This document shows, piece by piece, positions 27,741-37,271 of a stretch of 64,000 nt of DNA. Source of the stretch: JAHDHW01 sp963793295 (GTDB taxonomy: Bacteria; Bacteroidota; Bacteroidia; Chitinophagales; Saprospiraceae). The position numbers and the translations under genes were made by a program. The stretch covers positions 434,001 to 498,000 of the forward strand of contig CAWBZX010000013.1 of assembly GCA_963793295.1 (NCBI GenBank), written 5' to 3'. Under the pieces are notes generated by a model. The model saw nothing but the letters and a program-made list of their open reading frames with translations, was not told the origin of the DNA and did no database searches. Within the stretch, counting starts at the first letter, position 1; each line of letters starts with the position of its first letter.

Positions 27741-28907
27741 ATGAGGTGCATAACCTTACTGTTTCTGACGATTCTAAGTTTAAATCAAGTTTTTAGCCAG
27801 GGGATTGAATTTTTCCATGGGACCTGGGAAGAGGCATTGGAGCAAGCACAGATTCAAGAGAAAGTCATATTTGTTGATGCTTTTACAACCTGGTGCGGAC
27901 CTTGTAAAAGAATGTCAAAAAATGTTTTCACAAATAATAAGGTTGGTGATTTTTTCAATCAAAATTTCATCAATATGAAAATTGATATGGAAAAACCGCC
28001 GGGAAGGAAATTTCAGCAAAAATATCCAGTAGCTGCTTATCCAACGCTTTATTTTATTGGCGGCGATGGAGAAGTAGTTTTTCAAACTACAGGAGGGCGG
28101 CAGGTTGAGCAATTCATCGAACTGGGACAATCGGTACTTGGCCGGACGGATAAAAGTGGTGAATATGCTGAAAAATACGAAAAAGGAGATCGCGATCCTG
28201 AATTGATCTACCAATATGTAAAAGCGCTGAATAAAGCAGGCAAACCAAGTTTGAAGATTTCCAATGACTATTTAACAACGCAGGAAGATTTGGCTACCGA
28301 ATTTAACTTACGATTTATTTATGAGGCCACCGTTGAAGCTGATTCGCGCATTTTTGATCAGCTAATTAAATATCGTACTCAGATTGAAGCCCTTGAATCG
28401 AAAGAAGCTATTGCTCAAAAAATTGAATATGCATGCAAAAATACAGCTCAAAAAGCGATAGAATACAAAAGCGATGACTTACACGAAGAAGCGAAAGCTA
28501 AAATGAAAGCCTATAATCCAAAAAAAGCGGAGGCATTCAGTATGCATGTTGATTTAATGTATTTTCGTGCAAAAGGTGATGCAGAAAACTATATTAAAGT
28601 CTGTAATACCTACGTGAAAAAAGAAATAAAAGACGACCCTGAAAAATTACATGCTCTTTCAAAAGAAATAATGATTAGCTTTTCCGGAGATTTTAAGGCG
28701 ATGAAGTATGCAGAGAAGATCGCAAAGAAAGCCGCAAATGATGGCAACCTCTACAACTATTATTATACCTATGCGGAGATTTTGATGATGAATGGTAAAA
28801 AAGAGGATGCTCTCGAAATTGCGTATAAATCTTTGGAATTAGCTGGCGAGAAAAAGAATGTTCAAATGTCCATAAATCAACTTATTCAAAAGATTGAACA
28901 GAGCTAA
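27741..28907 (+). CDS. Periplasmic thioredoxin-fold protein with helical C-terminus (copy 1)
   Basis: 388 residues from the ATG at 27741; the frame extends 34 codons upstream but only this start gives a signal peptide (cut near FSQG). An N-terminal thioredoxin domain (about 25-145) has the active site WCGPC (C52, C55), the FVDAFTTW strand and cis-proline YPTLYF. The C-terminal 240 residues are helical, TPR-like (AKAAANDGNLYNYYYTYAEILM-type pairs). It should reduce disulfides in exported proteins. The next gene is its paralogue. Confidence 0.85.
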   Translation: MRCITLLFLTILSLNQVFSQGIEFFHGTWEEALEQAQIQEKVIFVDAFTTWCGPCKRMSKNVFTNNKVGDFFNQNFINMKIDMEKPPGRKFQQKYPVAAYPTLYFIGGDGEVVFQTTGGRQVEQFIELGQSVLGRTDKSGEYAEKYEKGDRDPELIYQYVKALNKAGKPSLKISNDYLTTQEDLATEFNLRFIYEATVEADSRIFDQLIKYRTQIEALESKEAIAQKIEYACKNTAQKAIEYKSDDLHEEAKAKMKAYNPKKAEAFSMHVDLMYFRAKGDAENYIKVCNTYVKKEIKDDPEKLHALSKEIMISFSGDFKAMKYAEKIAKKAANDGNLYNYYYTYAEILMMNGKKEDALEIAYKSLELAGEKKNVQMSINQLIQKIEQS

Positions 28908-28958
28908 AAAGGTAAGATATAAATTATTAAAAGTACCTTCTACAAGGTCTTAAAATTG

Positions 28959-30125
28959 ATGATGAAAGAAATATTTTCATTTATAATTTGTTCGGTGATC
29001 ATTTCTGTAATTGCCTTTGGGCAAGAGGGGATTGAATTTAATAATGATGACTGGAATAGCATTTTGGCAAAAGCCGAAAAAGAGGATAAACTAGTCTTTG
29101 TCGATGCTTACACTGTTTGGTGTGGACCATGTAAAAAGATGGCAAGAGATGTTTTTCCACAAAAAGAAGTTGGTGATTTTTATAACGAAAAATTCATTAA
29201 TGTTCAGATGGATATGGAAAAGGGAGAAGGCCTTTCAATCGCTGAAAAATATAATGTAAATGTGTATCCTACTTTATTATTTGTAGCAGGCGATGGTTCG
29301 CTGGTCCATCGATCAGCAGGATATAAAGATTCTCCGGATTTTATTGAACTAGGCAACACAGCACTTGATCCGACAAGGCGTATTTCCTCCCTGAAGGCTC
29401 GTTTTGAAAATGGAGACCGCGATCCGGAATTTTTAAAACAATACGCTTCTATACTCTTTGCTGCTTATGACGGAAGCCATACTCCGATTGTTGAAGCATA
29501 TTTAAAAACACAGAAAGATTGGAGCAGTGATGAAAATTTAGAAATCATCTTCCTTTATGTAAACGATACCAAATCTGACCTGTTTAATCACATGGTGGAA
29601 AACAGGAATCTATATATTGAAAAATTTGGTCAATATGAAGTAACAGCAAGATTTCAGTCTTTGATTTATAATTCGATTACTGATAGTGAAGCAAGTTCAA
29701 GCCTCGAACAGATAGACGAACTCTTTGCAAAAGTATATCCCGAAAATGCAGATCAACTTTCATTATCCTTTAGGTTATCTTTTTACAGGCAAGCGGGAGA
29801 CCGTGAAAAGTATGCAAAAACGGCTATTGAATATTATAAAAAATATCCTTCCAATGACCCAGGGGAATTGAATGACATTGCATGGACTTTCTACACGGTT
29901 GTGGATGACAAAAAGCAATTAAAGGAAGCGGTAAAATGGGTGAAAAAATCGATCAAGATCGATAATAATTATTATAACCATGACACCCTGGCTGCCCTAT
30001 ACTCCAAACTAGGCAAGAAGAAAAAAGCAATTAAAGCAGCAAAAGAGGCGATCAGTATTGCCATGGAACTTGAAGAAGATTATTCAGAAACCCAGCGGCT
30101 GCTGGATGAACTATATAAAATGTAA
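28959..30125 (+). CDS. Periplasmic thioredoxin-fold protein with TPR C-terminus (copy 2)
   Basis: 388 residues from ATG 28959 (two further ATG-type codons lie within six bases). Same plan as the previous gene: signal peptide, GIEFNNDDW, active site WCGPC (C55, C58), cis-proline YPTLLF, then a helical tail with TPR pairs (DTLAALYSKLGKKKKAIKAAKEAI). The thioredoxin parts of the two copies align without gaps over VFVDA..WCGPCKxM, while the tails have drifted, so a tandem duplication is clear. 51 bases separate them; probably one transcript. Confidence 0.87.
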   Translation: MMKEIFSFIICSVIISVIAFGQEGIEFNNDDWNSILAKAEKEDKLVFVDAYTVWCGPCKKMARDVFPQKEVGDFYNEKFINVQMDMEKGEGLSIAEKYNVNVYPTLLFVAGDGSLVHRSAGYKDSPDFIELGNTALDPTRRISSLKARFENGDRDPEFLKQYASILFAAYDGSHTPIVEAYLKTQKDWSSDENLEIIFLYVNDTKSDLFNHMVENRNLYIEKFGQYEVTARFQSLIYNSITDSEASSSLEQIDELFAKVYPENADQLSLSFRLSFYRQAGDREKYAKTAIEYYKKYPSNDPGELNDIAWTFYTVVDDKKQLKEAVKWVKKSIKIDNNYYNHDTLAALYSKLGKKKKAIKAAKEAISIAMELEEDYSETQRLLDELYKM

Positions 30126-30137
30126 AGTTTTGTAAGT

Positions 30138-30905
30138 TTAAATATCAATTTCCAAAAAAACCGGGCAATGATCAGAATGCATCGCGTCATTTATTTGAAA
30201 AGATTGTTTGATTTTGTCTTTTAGAGAATCACTGACACTTTGATAATCAATGCGCCATCCTTTATTATTTGCGCGAGAGTTAGCTCGAAAACTCCACCAG
30301 CTATATTGAACCAATTCGGGATTGGCAAATCGGAAAGCGTCAGTAAAGCCGCTCTCAAACCACTTGGTCATCCAGGTGCGTTCTTCAGGAAGAAAACCCG
30401 ATGAATTTTTATTGCTTTTTGGGTTGTGGATATCGATTTCTGTATGAGCAATATTGTAATCTCCAACGATAATTAAATTCGGCCTTTCTTTTTTTAACTC
30501 ATTAATCCAGGAGTAAAAATCATCCAGAAATTCATATTTAAAATCTTGTCTGATGTCGCCTGTCGTACCACTCGGGAAATAGCAATTAAGCAAAGAAACA
30601 TCGCCAAAATCCGTTCTCAAAATACGTCCCTCTCGATCGTATTTTTCTATTCCACATCCAACCACAACATTATCAGGTTCTTTTTTCGAAAATGTAGCTA
30701 CACCACTATATCCTTTTTTCTCAGCAGAATGCCAATGGTGGTGATAACCCAATTCCTCAATTAATGCCAAAGGAGCTTGTTCTTTCATGGCTTTGATCTC
30801 TTGGACAGAAACAATATCAAAATCATTTTCTTTCAGCCAGGTTAGCAATCCTTTATTTGTGGCAGCCCTGATTCCATTAACATTGTAGGAGATAATTTTT
30901 GTCAT
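30138..30905 (-). CDS. xth: Exodeoxyribonuclease III / AP endonuclease
   Basis: 255 residues, single endonuclease/exonuclease/phosphatase domain. Metal and catalytic motifs: SYNVNGIRA at the start, VQEIKA (E36), GYSGVATFSKK, GDYNIAHTEIDIHNPK, WWSFRANSRANNKGWRIDY and SDHCPV near the end. It repairs abasic sites in DNA in the cytoplasm. It converges with the thioredoxin gene (12 bases between stops) and has its own -7 element at 30929-30936. Confidence 0.95.
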   Translation of the reverse strand: MTKIISYNVNGIRAATNKGLLTWLKENDFDIVSVQEIKAMKEQAPLALIEELGYHHHWHSAEKKGYSGVATFSKKEPDNVVVGCGIEKYDREGRILRTDFGDVSLLNCYFPSGTTGDIRQDFKYEFLDDFYSWINELKKERPNLIIVGDYNIAHTEIDIHNPKSNKNSSGFLPEERTWMTKWFESGFTDAFRFANPELVQYSWWSFRANSRANNKGWRIDYQSVSDSLKDKIKQSFQINDAMHSDHCPVFLEIDI

Positions 30906-30928
30906 ATTAGGTTTAAATATTAAAAGTC

Positions 30929-30936
30929 CAAAGGTA
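30929..30936 (-). promoter_or_regulatory. -7 promoter element of xth
   Basis: The minus strand reads TACCTTTG, exact TAnnTTTG, 23 bases before the ATG at 30905. Confidence 0.5.
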
Positions 30937-31149
30937 TCGTAAATTCAGTATTTTAAGGTGTCTTTATAAAGAATTTTAAAATGAAGAAATCAAATTTTTA
31001 TTTTAATTTTAATCATTGTAAAGCATGAAACTAATTGAAAGTAAAAAACATTTATAATAAATGAACAGATAGTATCATTAAATACTAGCCTAGCGTTTTT
31101 CTGATACAGAAATTTGAAAGATAATGACGATTTTAAAATTGTTTATTCC

Positions 31150-31548
31150 ATGAAACAGCTAGTCTTTTCATTATTTTTTATGGGATCAATTTTATTGTTT
31201 GCAAATGATCCGGTTTCACCTGAAAAGGAAGGGGACCTTATCGGAACATGGACAAACGATTTTGATCATGCCATTATGGAGTTTAAAAAAGAAGGAGATA
31301 CCTATGTAGGTATACTTTTAAAACCCGCCGAAGGCCATGAACTGGACAAAAATGGAAATCCTCGAAAGAAAGAGAAAATTATAAAAGGCTTAAAATACGA
31401 AAATGGATCTTATGTGGATGGAGAAATCTTCATAACCAAGTTTGACAAATATATGAATTGTGCCATCAAACCGAATGGAGATACATTTGAACTCACCGTC
31501 CGATTCGGTTTAATGAAAAGAACAGTGGAGTGGAGACGGCTAAAATAA
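31150..31548 (+). CDS. DUF2147 family exported protein
   Basis: 132 residues from ATG 31150 (MKQLVFSLFFMGS), which gives a signal peptide; the frame's earlier ATG at 31114 would bury it. Family pattern: LIGTWTNDFDHAIMEFKKEGDTYVG, GNPRKKEKIIKGLKY, WRRLK at the end. This is the small lipocalin-like DUF2147 group of periplasmic proteins, function not established. It converges with the MFS gene (3 bases between stops). Confidence 0.82.
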   Translation: MKQLVFSLFFMGSILLFANDPVSPEKEGDLIGTWTNDFDHAIMEFKKEGDTYVGILLKPAEGHELDKNGNPRKKEKIIKGLKYENGSYVDGEIFITKFDKYMNCAIKPNGDTFELTVRFGLMKRTVEWRRLK

Positions 31549-31551
31549 ATC

Positions 31552-32892
31552 TTAATCGGAAATAACTTTATCCTGCGGATTATTCGCCCAAAAAGCGCCT
31601 AAAAACAATAATAAAAAAACAAGAAAACAACCCCAGGCTGCTAAATTGTATGAGCCAGAATAGGTAAGCGAAATACTGAAGAGAATTGGTCCGAGTGCAC
31701 TTCCAAATACAATAAAAGTCATCACATTTCCACCAATCGCACCAAGGTGCATTTTTCCGAAAAATCGTGGCCAACATACTGCTCCCACAACTCCTGAAAG
31801 TCCCATAAGCATCCCTGTGCCCACCAATAAAGTATAATAGGCTAAACTTTCGGGTTGTAAAAATGCCATACCAATTATCGATAATAAATATCCCGAAGCT
31901 AGTACCATAGCTATATATTTTAGTTCCATCCGGTCACTCAGCGGACTAAATATTAGCGTAACAACAACAGCAACGATCGCCGCAGGTTGAAAAATACTTA
32001 CCGCATCAACCCTGCTCATTCCAACCTCTTCAAAAATAGAAATGACATGAAAAGTAAATCCTGTAATATATAAACCATGCATGGCCAAAAAACCTGTGAA
32101 TATCCAAAAGGTATAGGTTTGACGAGCTTCCCTAAGTGTGAAATCCTTTTTGATTACAAATCTTTTTTTCTTTAGATCATTTTCTGAATCTGAAGAGGTA
32201 CCATCAGGGAATAAGCCATAGTCTTTTGGGTCATCCCGAAAAAATAGAAAAATCACAAGAGGGAAAACAAAGAAAAGGACCAACGACATTAATCGCCAGG
32301 CTCCTCTCCAGTCATATTCTTGGATTAATGCCTCGAAAAACAAAGGTGCAGATGAAAAAGATAAAGCAACCAATACATTGCTAAATCCCATCGCAAATCC
32401 TCTTCGCTGATCAAACCATTTCATCATCATTGTTCGTGAGACTAAGGTGATCACCCCTTGACCAAAAAAACGTATAGCCATAAATCCTATTAAAATGCAA
32501 ACAAAAGCAATATAGATTTTTCGCCGCCCCTCTTCTCCTCCCGAAAAAAAATCAGTAATAACATCTACAAAACTTAAATAGATCAAGGCTAATCCCAGCA
32601 TCACTGAAGCACCAGTCGCAATGGAGCGTATTCCAAACCGATCATACAATCTACCTGCCCGAGTCAGCATCAAAGAACTTAAAATAGTACCAAACATATA
32701 AGCCATACTCAATTGATCCCGACTGATCGATAAAACTTCGATCAGGCTATCTGTAAAAGTGGAAACACCAATAGTCTGCCCCGGGATACTCATTAGAACA
32801 CCAAATGTCCCCATCAAGATAATCCACCAGCCATAAAAGAAAGGCCATTTTCTAGGATTCAGGAAAGCTTTTGCAAAAGTAGGTTGCTTCAT
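31552..32892 (-). CDS. Major facilitator superfamily transporter (OFA-like)
   Basis: 446 residues, twelve membrane spans with a central loop (DPKDYGLFPDGTSSDSENDLKKK). Opening WPFFYGWWIILMGTFGVLMS and the GRLYDRFGIRSIATG loop 2-3 motif resemble the oxalate/formate antiporter branch, which carries monocarboxylates. The substrate cannot be assigned from sequence. It begins 221 bases away from the methyltransferase gene on the other strand. Confidence 0.85.
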   Translation of the reverse strand: MKQPTFAKAFLNPRKWPFFYGWWIILMGTFGVLMSIPGQTIGVSTFTDSLIEVLSISRDQLSMAYMFGTILSSLMLTRAGRLYDRFGIRSIATGASVMLGLALIYLSFVDVITDFFSGGEEGRRKIYIAFVCILIGFMAIRFFGQGVITLVSRTMMMKWFDQRRGFAMGFSNVLVALSFSSAPLFFEALIQEYDWRGAWRLMSLVLFFVFPLVIFLFFRDDPKDYGLFPDGTSSDSENDLKKKRFVIKKDFTLREARQTYTFWIFTGFLAMHGLYITGFTFHVISIFEEVGMSRVDAVSIFQPAAIVAVVVTLIFSPLSDRMELKYIAMVLASGYLLSIIGMAFLQPESLAYYTLLVGTGMLMGLSGVVGAVCWPRFFGKMHLGAIGGNVMTFIVFGSALGPILFSISLTYSGSYNLAAWGCFLVFLLLFLGAFWANNPQDKVISD

Positions 32893-33113
32893 AAGCCAGC
32901 AAATCTACTCTATCTCTTCACCAAAATTTAGAAATATTGGTTTTAAGTTTTGGTTGTAAATTACCGAATATCAGAATCCTGTATTTTGAAAGGCAGAAGG
33001 CAAGTTTTCAAAAACTTTTTGGAAAATAGTATGGTTTTAATAGTAGAAGGCTTAGTTATATTAATTCAGGCATGAATTTTTAGGGTATTTATAAAATTAA
33101 ACCCGGAACCAAT

Positions 33114-34766
33114 ATGATAAAACCAAAAACGTCTTTTGACTTACCGAAAGAAGAACTTTCCCGATTGCGTGGAATCATCTTCAGACATCTTGATGGATTT
33201 TCCATTTCTACTTCTTCACTTGCATTGAAGCAAGGAGGCGTTCTGACTTTCTTGGAAGAAAAGAAAAAAATTAGCTTGAAAGAAATCCTTTCTACCACAA
33301 ATGGTAATGAAGGTTACCTCAATATTGCGATGAGAATTTTGTGTTCACAAGGATGGCTTATCCAAAACATTGTAAATAACGATCAGATTGAATTTACATT
33401 GACTGAAAAAGGTCAGGCAGCTTTTGAGCTGGTTGATTTATATCAGGACGTGGTTTCTTTTATCCCGGTTTTAATTGACTTTAGGAAACATCTTTTTGGA
33501 GAAATGGAGAAAGGTGATGCGGAAAGACTCAAATCGATTTTAAATCAACACAAACAAAATTGGGGACTTGAAAAAACAGAAAATGATTTGATCAATACGA
33601 TCCAGGCAGAAGTGGTAACACACATCGAAGGATTAATCATTGGTCCTTTTTTAGTTGCTTTGGGGATGAATGGATTTTTTAGGGAATACGGGCAATACAA
33701 CCCTATTTTTGATGTGAAAGAGCTAAATGGAGACACTAATTCATTGATGGAAATTTTCTCATTTCTGGCTGAAATAGGTTGGTTTGAAAAAGAAGACACG
33801 ACCTTTGCTTTTACTGCAAAAGGAATGTTTTTTGCCAAACGGGCAAGTGCTTATGGCGTAACTGTTTCGTATCTTCCAACTTTTAATTCTGTGAAAGAAC
33901 TTTTATATGGCAATCCAAAAACCTTTTGGGAACGGCCACCTAAAAGTCCTGAAATCCATGTTAATCGTACCATGAACGTTTGGGGCAGTGGTGGCGCTCA
34001 TGCGGGTTATTTTAAAAAGATTGATGAAATTGTGATTGACCTTTTTAATAGGCCCATTGAAGAGCAGCCAAAAGGTTTTGCAGATATGGGTTCTGGAAAT
34101 GGGGCTTTTTTAGAACATCTTTTTGATGTGATTTGGACAAAAACGATACGTGGCAAGATGCTGAAAGAGCACCCGCTGTTTATCGTTGGCTCTGATTTCA
34201 ATGAAGCTGCGCTGGTTTCAACTCATGCGACTTTAAAGGAGGCTGATATTTGGGGAGAAGTAGTTTGGGGAGATATTGGCGATCCCGATCAATTAGCTGG
34301 AAAGTTAAAAGAAAAGTATAACATCAATTTGGGCGAATTACTCAATGTCCGTTCTTTTTTAGATCACAACAGGATTTATAACAGGCCGAAGCATAAAGCT
34401 CAAATTTTACAACCTCGTTCAACAGGCGCGTTTTGTTTCAGAGGCGAACGACTTATAAATGACAACGTTATCCAGAGTTTGATAGAACATTTTGAAAAAT
34501 GGACGCCTTATGTTAAAAAATTTGGATTGCTGGTCATTGAGTTGCACACGATTCACCCAGCTTTAGCTGCCGCAAATATCGGAAAAACTGCCGTGACCGC
34601 TTATGACGGAACTCATGGTTATTCGGATCAGTATATTGTAGAATATGAAGTTTTTCTAAAAGCCGCAGAAGCCGCAGGCTTGTCACTTGACCCTGACCAT
34701 CAGGCCAAATATCCACCGTCTGATTTGGCAACGGTGAGCATCAATTTATTGCGGTCACTTGACTAA
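33114..34766 (+). CDS. AprA-like SAM-dependent methyltransferase, stand-alone
   Basis: 550 residues. A winged-helix-like N-terminal part (to about 110: LKQGGVLTFL, LTEKGQAAFELV) and a second helical region precede a class I methyltransferase core with motif I DMGSGNGAFLEHL (about 323), the acidic VGSDFNEAAL and NVRSFLDHNRIYNRP. The last motif and overall plan recall the methyltransferase parts of AprA-type loading modules in polyketide pathways, but no polyketide or peptide synthase is nearby. No signal peptide. It ends at a strong terminator. Substrate unknown. Confidence 0.65.
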   Translation: MIKPKTSFDLPKEELSRLRGIIFRHLDGFSISTSSLALKQGGVLTFLEEKKKISLKEILSTTNGNEGYLNIAMRILCSQGWLIQNIVNNDQIEFTLTEKGQAAFELVDLYQDVVSFIPVLIDFRKHLFGEMEKGDAERLKSILNQHKQNWGLEKTENDLINTIQAEVVTHIEGLIIGPFLVALGMNGFFREYGQYNPIFDVKELNGDTNSLMEIFSFLAEIGWFEKEDTTFAFTAKGMFFAKRASAYGVTVSYLPTFNSVKELLYGNPKTFWERPPKSPEIHVNRTMNVWGSGGAHAGYFKKIDEIVIDLFNRPIEEQPKGFADMGSGNGAFLEHLFDVIWTKTIRGKMLKEHPLFIVGSDFNEAALVSTHATLKEADIWGEVVWGDIGDPDQLAGKLKEKYNINLGELLNVRSFLDHNRIYNRPKHKAQILQPRSTGAFCFRGERLINDNVIQSLIEHFEKWTPYVKKFGLLVIELHTIHPALAAANIGKTAVTAYDGTHGYSDQYIVEYEVFLKAAEAAGLSLDPDHQAKYPPSDLATVSINLLRSLD

Positions 34767-34832
34767 AAACGACAAAAGAACTATAAAAAAAGTTAAGAGT
34801 ATTTTTTAAGTACTGTGAAAAATTGAAAAAAG

Positions 34833-34870
34833 GATACCTTGGAAATTAATTTTCCAAGGTGTCTTTTTTT
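34833..34870 (+). terminator. Rho-independent terminator of the methyltransferase gene
   Basis: A 13-bp stem with one G-T pair (34833-34845 with 34851-34863, arm GATACCTTGGAAA) around a 5-base loop, followed by seven T (34864-34870). Confidence 0.88.
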
Positions 34871-34902
34871 ATGTGTGATCTTAAAATAAAATGACTTTTA
34901 TT

Positions 34903-37179
34903 ATGGTTCGGAAACTAAGCTTCAAACTTTTACATTTTACATTATTTCTCTTTTTAGTAATCAATGCAAACATTTTTGCCCAGACTGATTCCAGTTTATT
35001 GACTATTGATCGGATTTATTCCAATGAATTCCAACTGGATTATTTTGGCCAGGCGCGGTGGATCGATGAAGGAAGGGCTTACACAACATTGGAATATTCT
35101 GAAGCTTTCAAAGGGGCAAAAGATATTGTTTCCTATCAAACAGAATCAGGCGATCGGGAAGTATTGTTAAAAGCAGAACAATTAATCCCGGAAGGGGAAG
35201 AATCTCCACTTAATATTTCCAATTATATCTGGTCAAATGATAAAAATCAACTATTAATTTTTACAAATACACGCCGGGTTTGGCGTTACCATACAAAAGG
35301 GGATTATTGGGTTTTAAATCTAAAAACAGGAAAGCTGCAGCAGTTAGGAAAAGATTTACCCGAATCTTCTTTGATGTTTGCAAAGTTTTCACCGGATGAT
35401 GATCGGGTCGCTTATGTGAGTGAGCATAATGTTTTTGTTGAAAACCTAAAAAAACAAAAAGTAACGCAGCTTACAGCCGATGGTTCGGAAACATTAATCA
35501 ACGGTACTTTTGATTGGGCTTATGAAGAAGAATTTGGTTGTCGGGATGGTTTTCGATGGAGCCCTGATGGCAAAAACATTGCTTTTTGGCAGGTAGATGC
35601 AAAAGGCATTCGTAATTTTTTGATGATCAACAATACTGATTCTATCTATTCTTACAATATTCCTATTCAATATCCAAAAGTTGGTGAAGATCCGTCTTCC
35701 TGTCGGATTGGCGTGATCTCGGTTTCTGGCGGAGAGACTATATGGATGAACATTCCAGGTGATAATATTCAAAACTATCTGCCACGGATGATGTGGGGAG
35801 AAGATAGTGAGCACGTTTTGGTTGAACAATTGAATCGTAAACAAAACACAGCCAACCTTTGGTGGTGTAATCAAAAAAGTGGAAAAGCCACCAATATTTA
35901 TACAGAAGTGGATGAGGCATGGATTGACGCTATCGATCCCGAAGACTGGCTTTGGCTGAAAAAAGGAGAAGAATTTACATGGACGAGTGAAAAAGACGGA
36001 TGGCGCCATGTTTATCGAATTTCTAAAGATGGTAAGGAAGAAACTTTAATTTCTAAGGGAGATTACGATGTGATTTCTCTTCAGGAAATTGATGCCAAAG
36101 GAGGTTGGATTTATTTCATTGCTTCACCGGAAAATCCAACTCAACGATACCTTTATCGATTACCTCTTTATAAAAAAGGAAAAGCACAACGTTTGAGCCC
36201 GATGGATCAGGAAGGAACCCATTCGTATCAAATTGCTCCCGGAGGGAAATACGCTTTTCATACCTATTCAACTATCAATACGCCGCCTATAAAGGAGTTG
36301 ATCAGTTTGCCGGCTCACAAACGTATTCGATTGCTGATCGATAATGAAAAATACAAAGCCAAATATGAAAGTTTAGCAAAGACTCCGGCTGAATTTTTTA
36401 AAGTCAAAACTACTGATGGTGTCGAAATGGATGGTTATATGATCAAGCCTCCTGATTTTGATCCAAATAAAAAATATCCGGTTCTTTTTTATGTTTATGG
36501 AGAGCCGGCAGGTCAAACAGCGACAAATAGCTGGAACGGTAATCTTTGGCACCAGATGATGGCACAAAAAGGATACATCGTCATAACAATGGACAATAGA
36601 GGAACGCCCTGCCCCAAAGGAAGAGAATGGCGAAAAAGCATTTATCAAAAAGTAGGTGTGATCAATTCACGTGATCAAGCAATGGCAACGGAGGAAATTT
36701 TGAGTTGGGATTTTATTGATAGTGATCGTATCTCTGTTTGGGGTTGGAGCGGCGGAGGTACAATGACGTTGAACCTTTTGTTTCGTTATCCAGAAATTTA
36801 CAAAACAGGAATGTCGGTTGCTCCTGTTACCAATCAATTGTATTACGACAACATTTACCAGGAACGATACATGGGGCTTCCCCAGGAAAACAAAGAAGTT
36901 TTTATCGAAGGTTCACCTGTCTCTTACGCCAAAGGTCTTCAAGGAAATTTATTGCTGGTTCATGGTACCGGCGATGACAATGTTCATTACCAAAATACTG
37001 AAGCATTGATCAATGAATTAGTCAAACACAACAAACTTTTTCAAGTGATGCCTTACCCAAATCGTTCGCATTCAATTTACGAAGGGGAGAATACCAGAAG
37101 GCATCTTTATACCATGATGAGTGATTATTTGCTGAAAAATGTACCGCCCGGGCCAAAAAAGAAAGTCACTACACCGTAA
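34903..37179 (+). CDS. Dipeptidyl peptidase IV family exported serine peptidase (S9B)
   Basis: 758 residues from ATG 34903 (MVRKLSFKLLHFTLFLF), four codons below the first ATG of the frame. Signal peptide cut near FAQT. An N-terminal eight-bladed propeller (to about 490) has FDWAYEEEFGCRDGFRWSPDG, which holds the N-terminus-binding glutamates. The C-terminal alpha/beta hydrolase has S616 in WGWSGGGT, the aspartate of HGTGDDNVH and the histidine of PNRSHSIYEG. It should clip X-Pro dipeptides from peptides in the periplasm or at the surface. Confidence 0.95.
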   Translation: MVRKLSFKLLHFTLFLFLVINANIFAQTDSSLLTIDRIYSNEFQLDYFGQARWIDEGRAYTTLEYSEAFKGAKDIVSYQTESGDREVLLKAEQLIPEGEESPLNISNYIWSNDKNQLLIFTNTRRVWRYHTKGDYWVLNLKTGKLQQLGKDLPESSLMFAKFSPDDDRVAYVSEHNVFVENLKKQKVTQLTADGSETLINGTFDWAYEEEFGCRDGFRWSPDGKNIAFWQVDAKGIRNFLMINNTDSIYSYNIPIQYPKVGEDPSSCRIGVISVSGGETIWMNIPGDNIQNYLPRMMWGEDSEHVLVEQLNRKQNTANLWWCNQKSGKATNIYTEVDEAWIDAIDPEDWLWLKKGEEFTWTSEKDGWRHVYRISKDGKEETLISKGDYDVISLQEIDAKGGWIYFIASPENPTQRYLYRLPLYKKGKAQRLSPMDQEGTHSYQIAPGGKYAFHTYSTINTPPIKELISLPAHKRIRLLIDNEKYKAKYESLAKTPAEFFKVKTTDGVEMDGYMIKPPDFDPNKKYPVLFYVYGEPAGQTATNSWNGNLWHQMMAQKGYIVITMDNRGTPCPKGREWRKSIYQKVGVINSRDQAMATEEILSWDFIDSDRISVWGWSGGGTMTLNLLFRYPEIYKTGMSVAPVTNQLYYDNIYQERYMGLPQENKEVFIEGSPVSYAKGLQGNLLLVHGTGDDNVHYQNTEALINELVKHNKLFQVMPYPNRSHSIYEGENTRRHLYTMMSDYLLKNVPPGPKKKVTTP

Positions 37180-37210
37180 TGAATGGGAACCACAAAAATA
37201 AAAGGATTGG

Positions 37211-37271
37211 ATAGACTAAAAGTGCTTCGTATCTTTAAACGAGCTTTAAAAATACGAAGCATGTAGTCTAT
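37211..37271 (+). promoter_or_regulatory. Long hairpin that covers the start codon of the DUF1553 gene
   Basis: Outer stem ATAGACTA (37211-37218) with TAGTCTAT (37264-37271), middle stem TGCTTCGTAT (37223-37232) with ATACGAAGCA (37252-37261), and inner TTTAAA (37234-37239) with TTTAAA (37245-37250) around CGAGC. It totals 24 bp. The last two bases of the outer stem are the AT of the ATG at 37270. There is no T tract, so it is not a normal terminator. Confidence 0.6.

Noticed and set aside
35494..36009. 171-codon minus-strand frame inside the DPP-IV gene
   Set aside because: It lies wholly within a well-supported peptidase gene and its product is low in sense.
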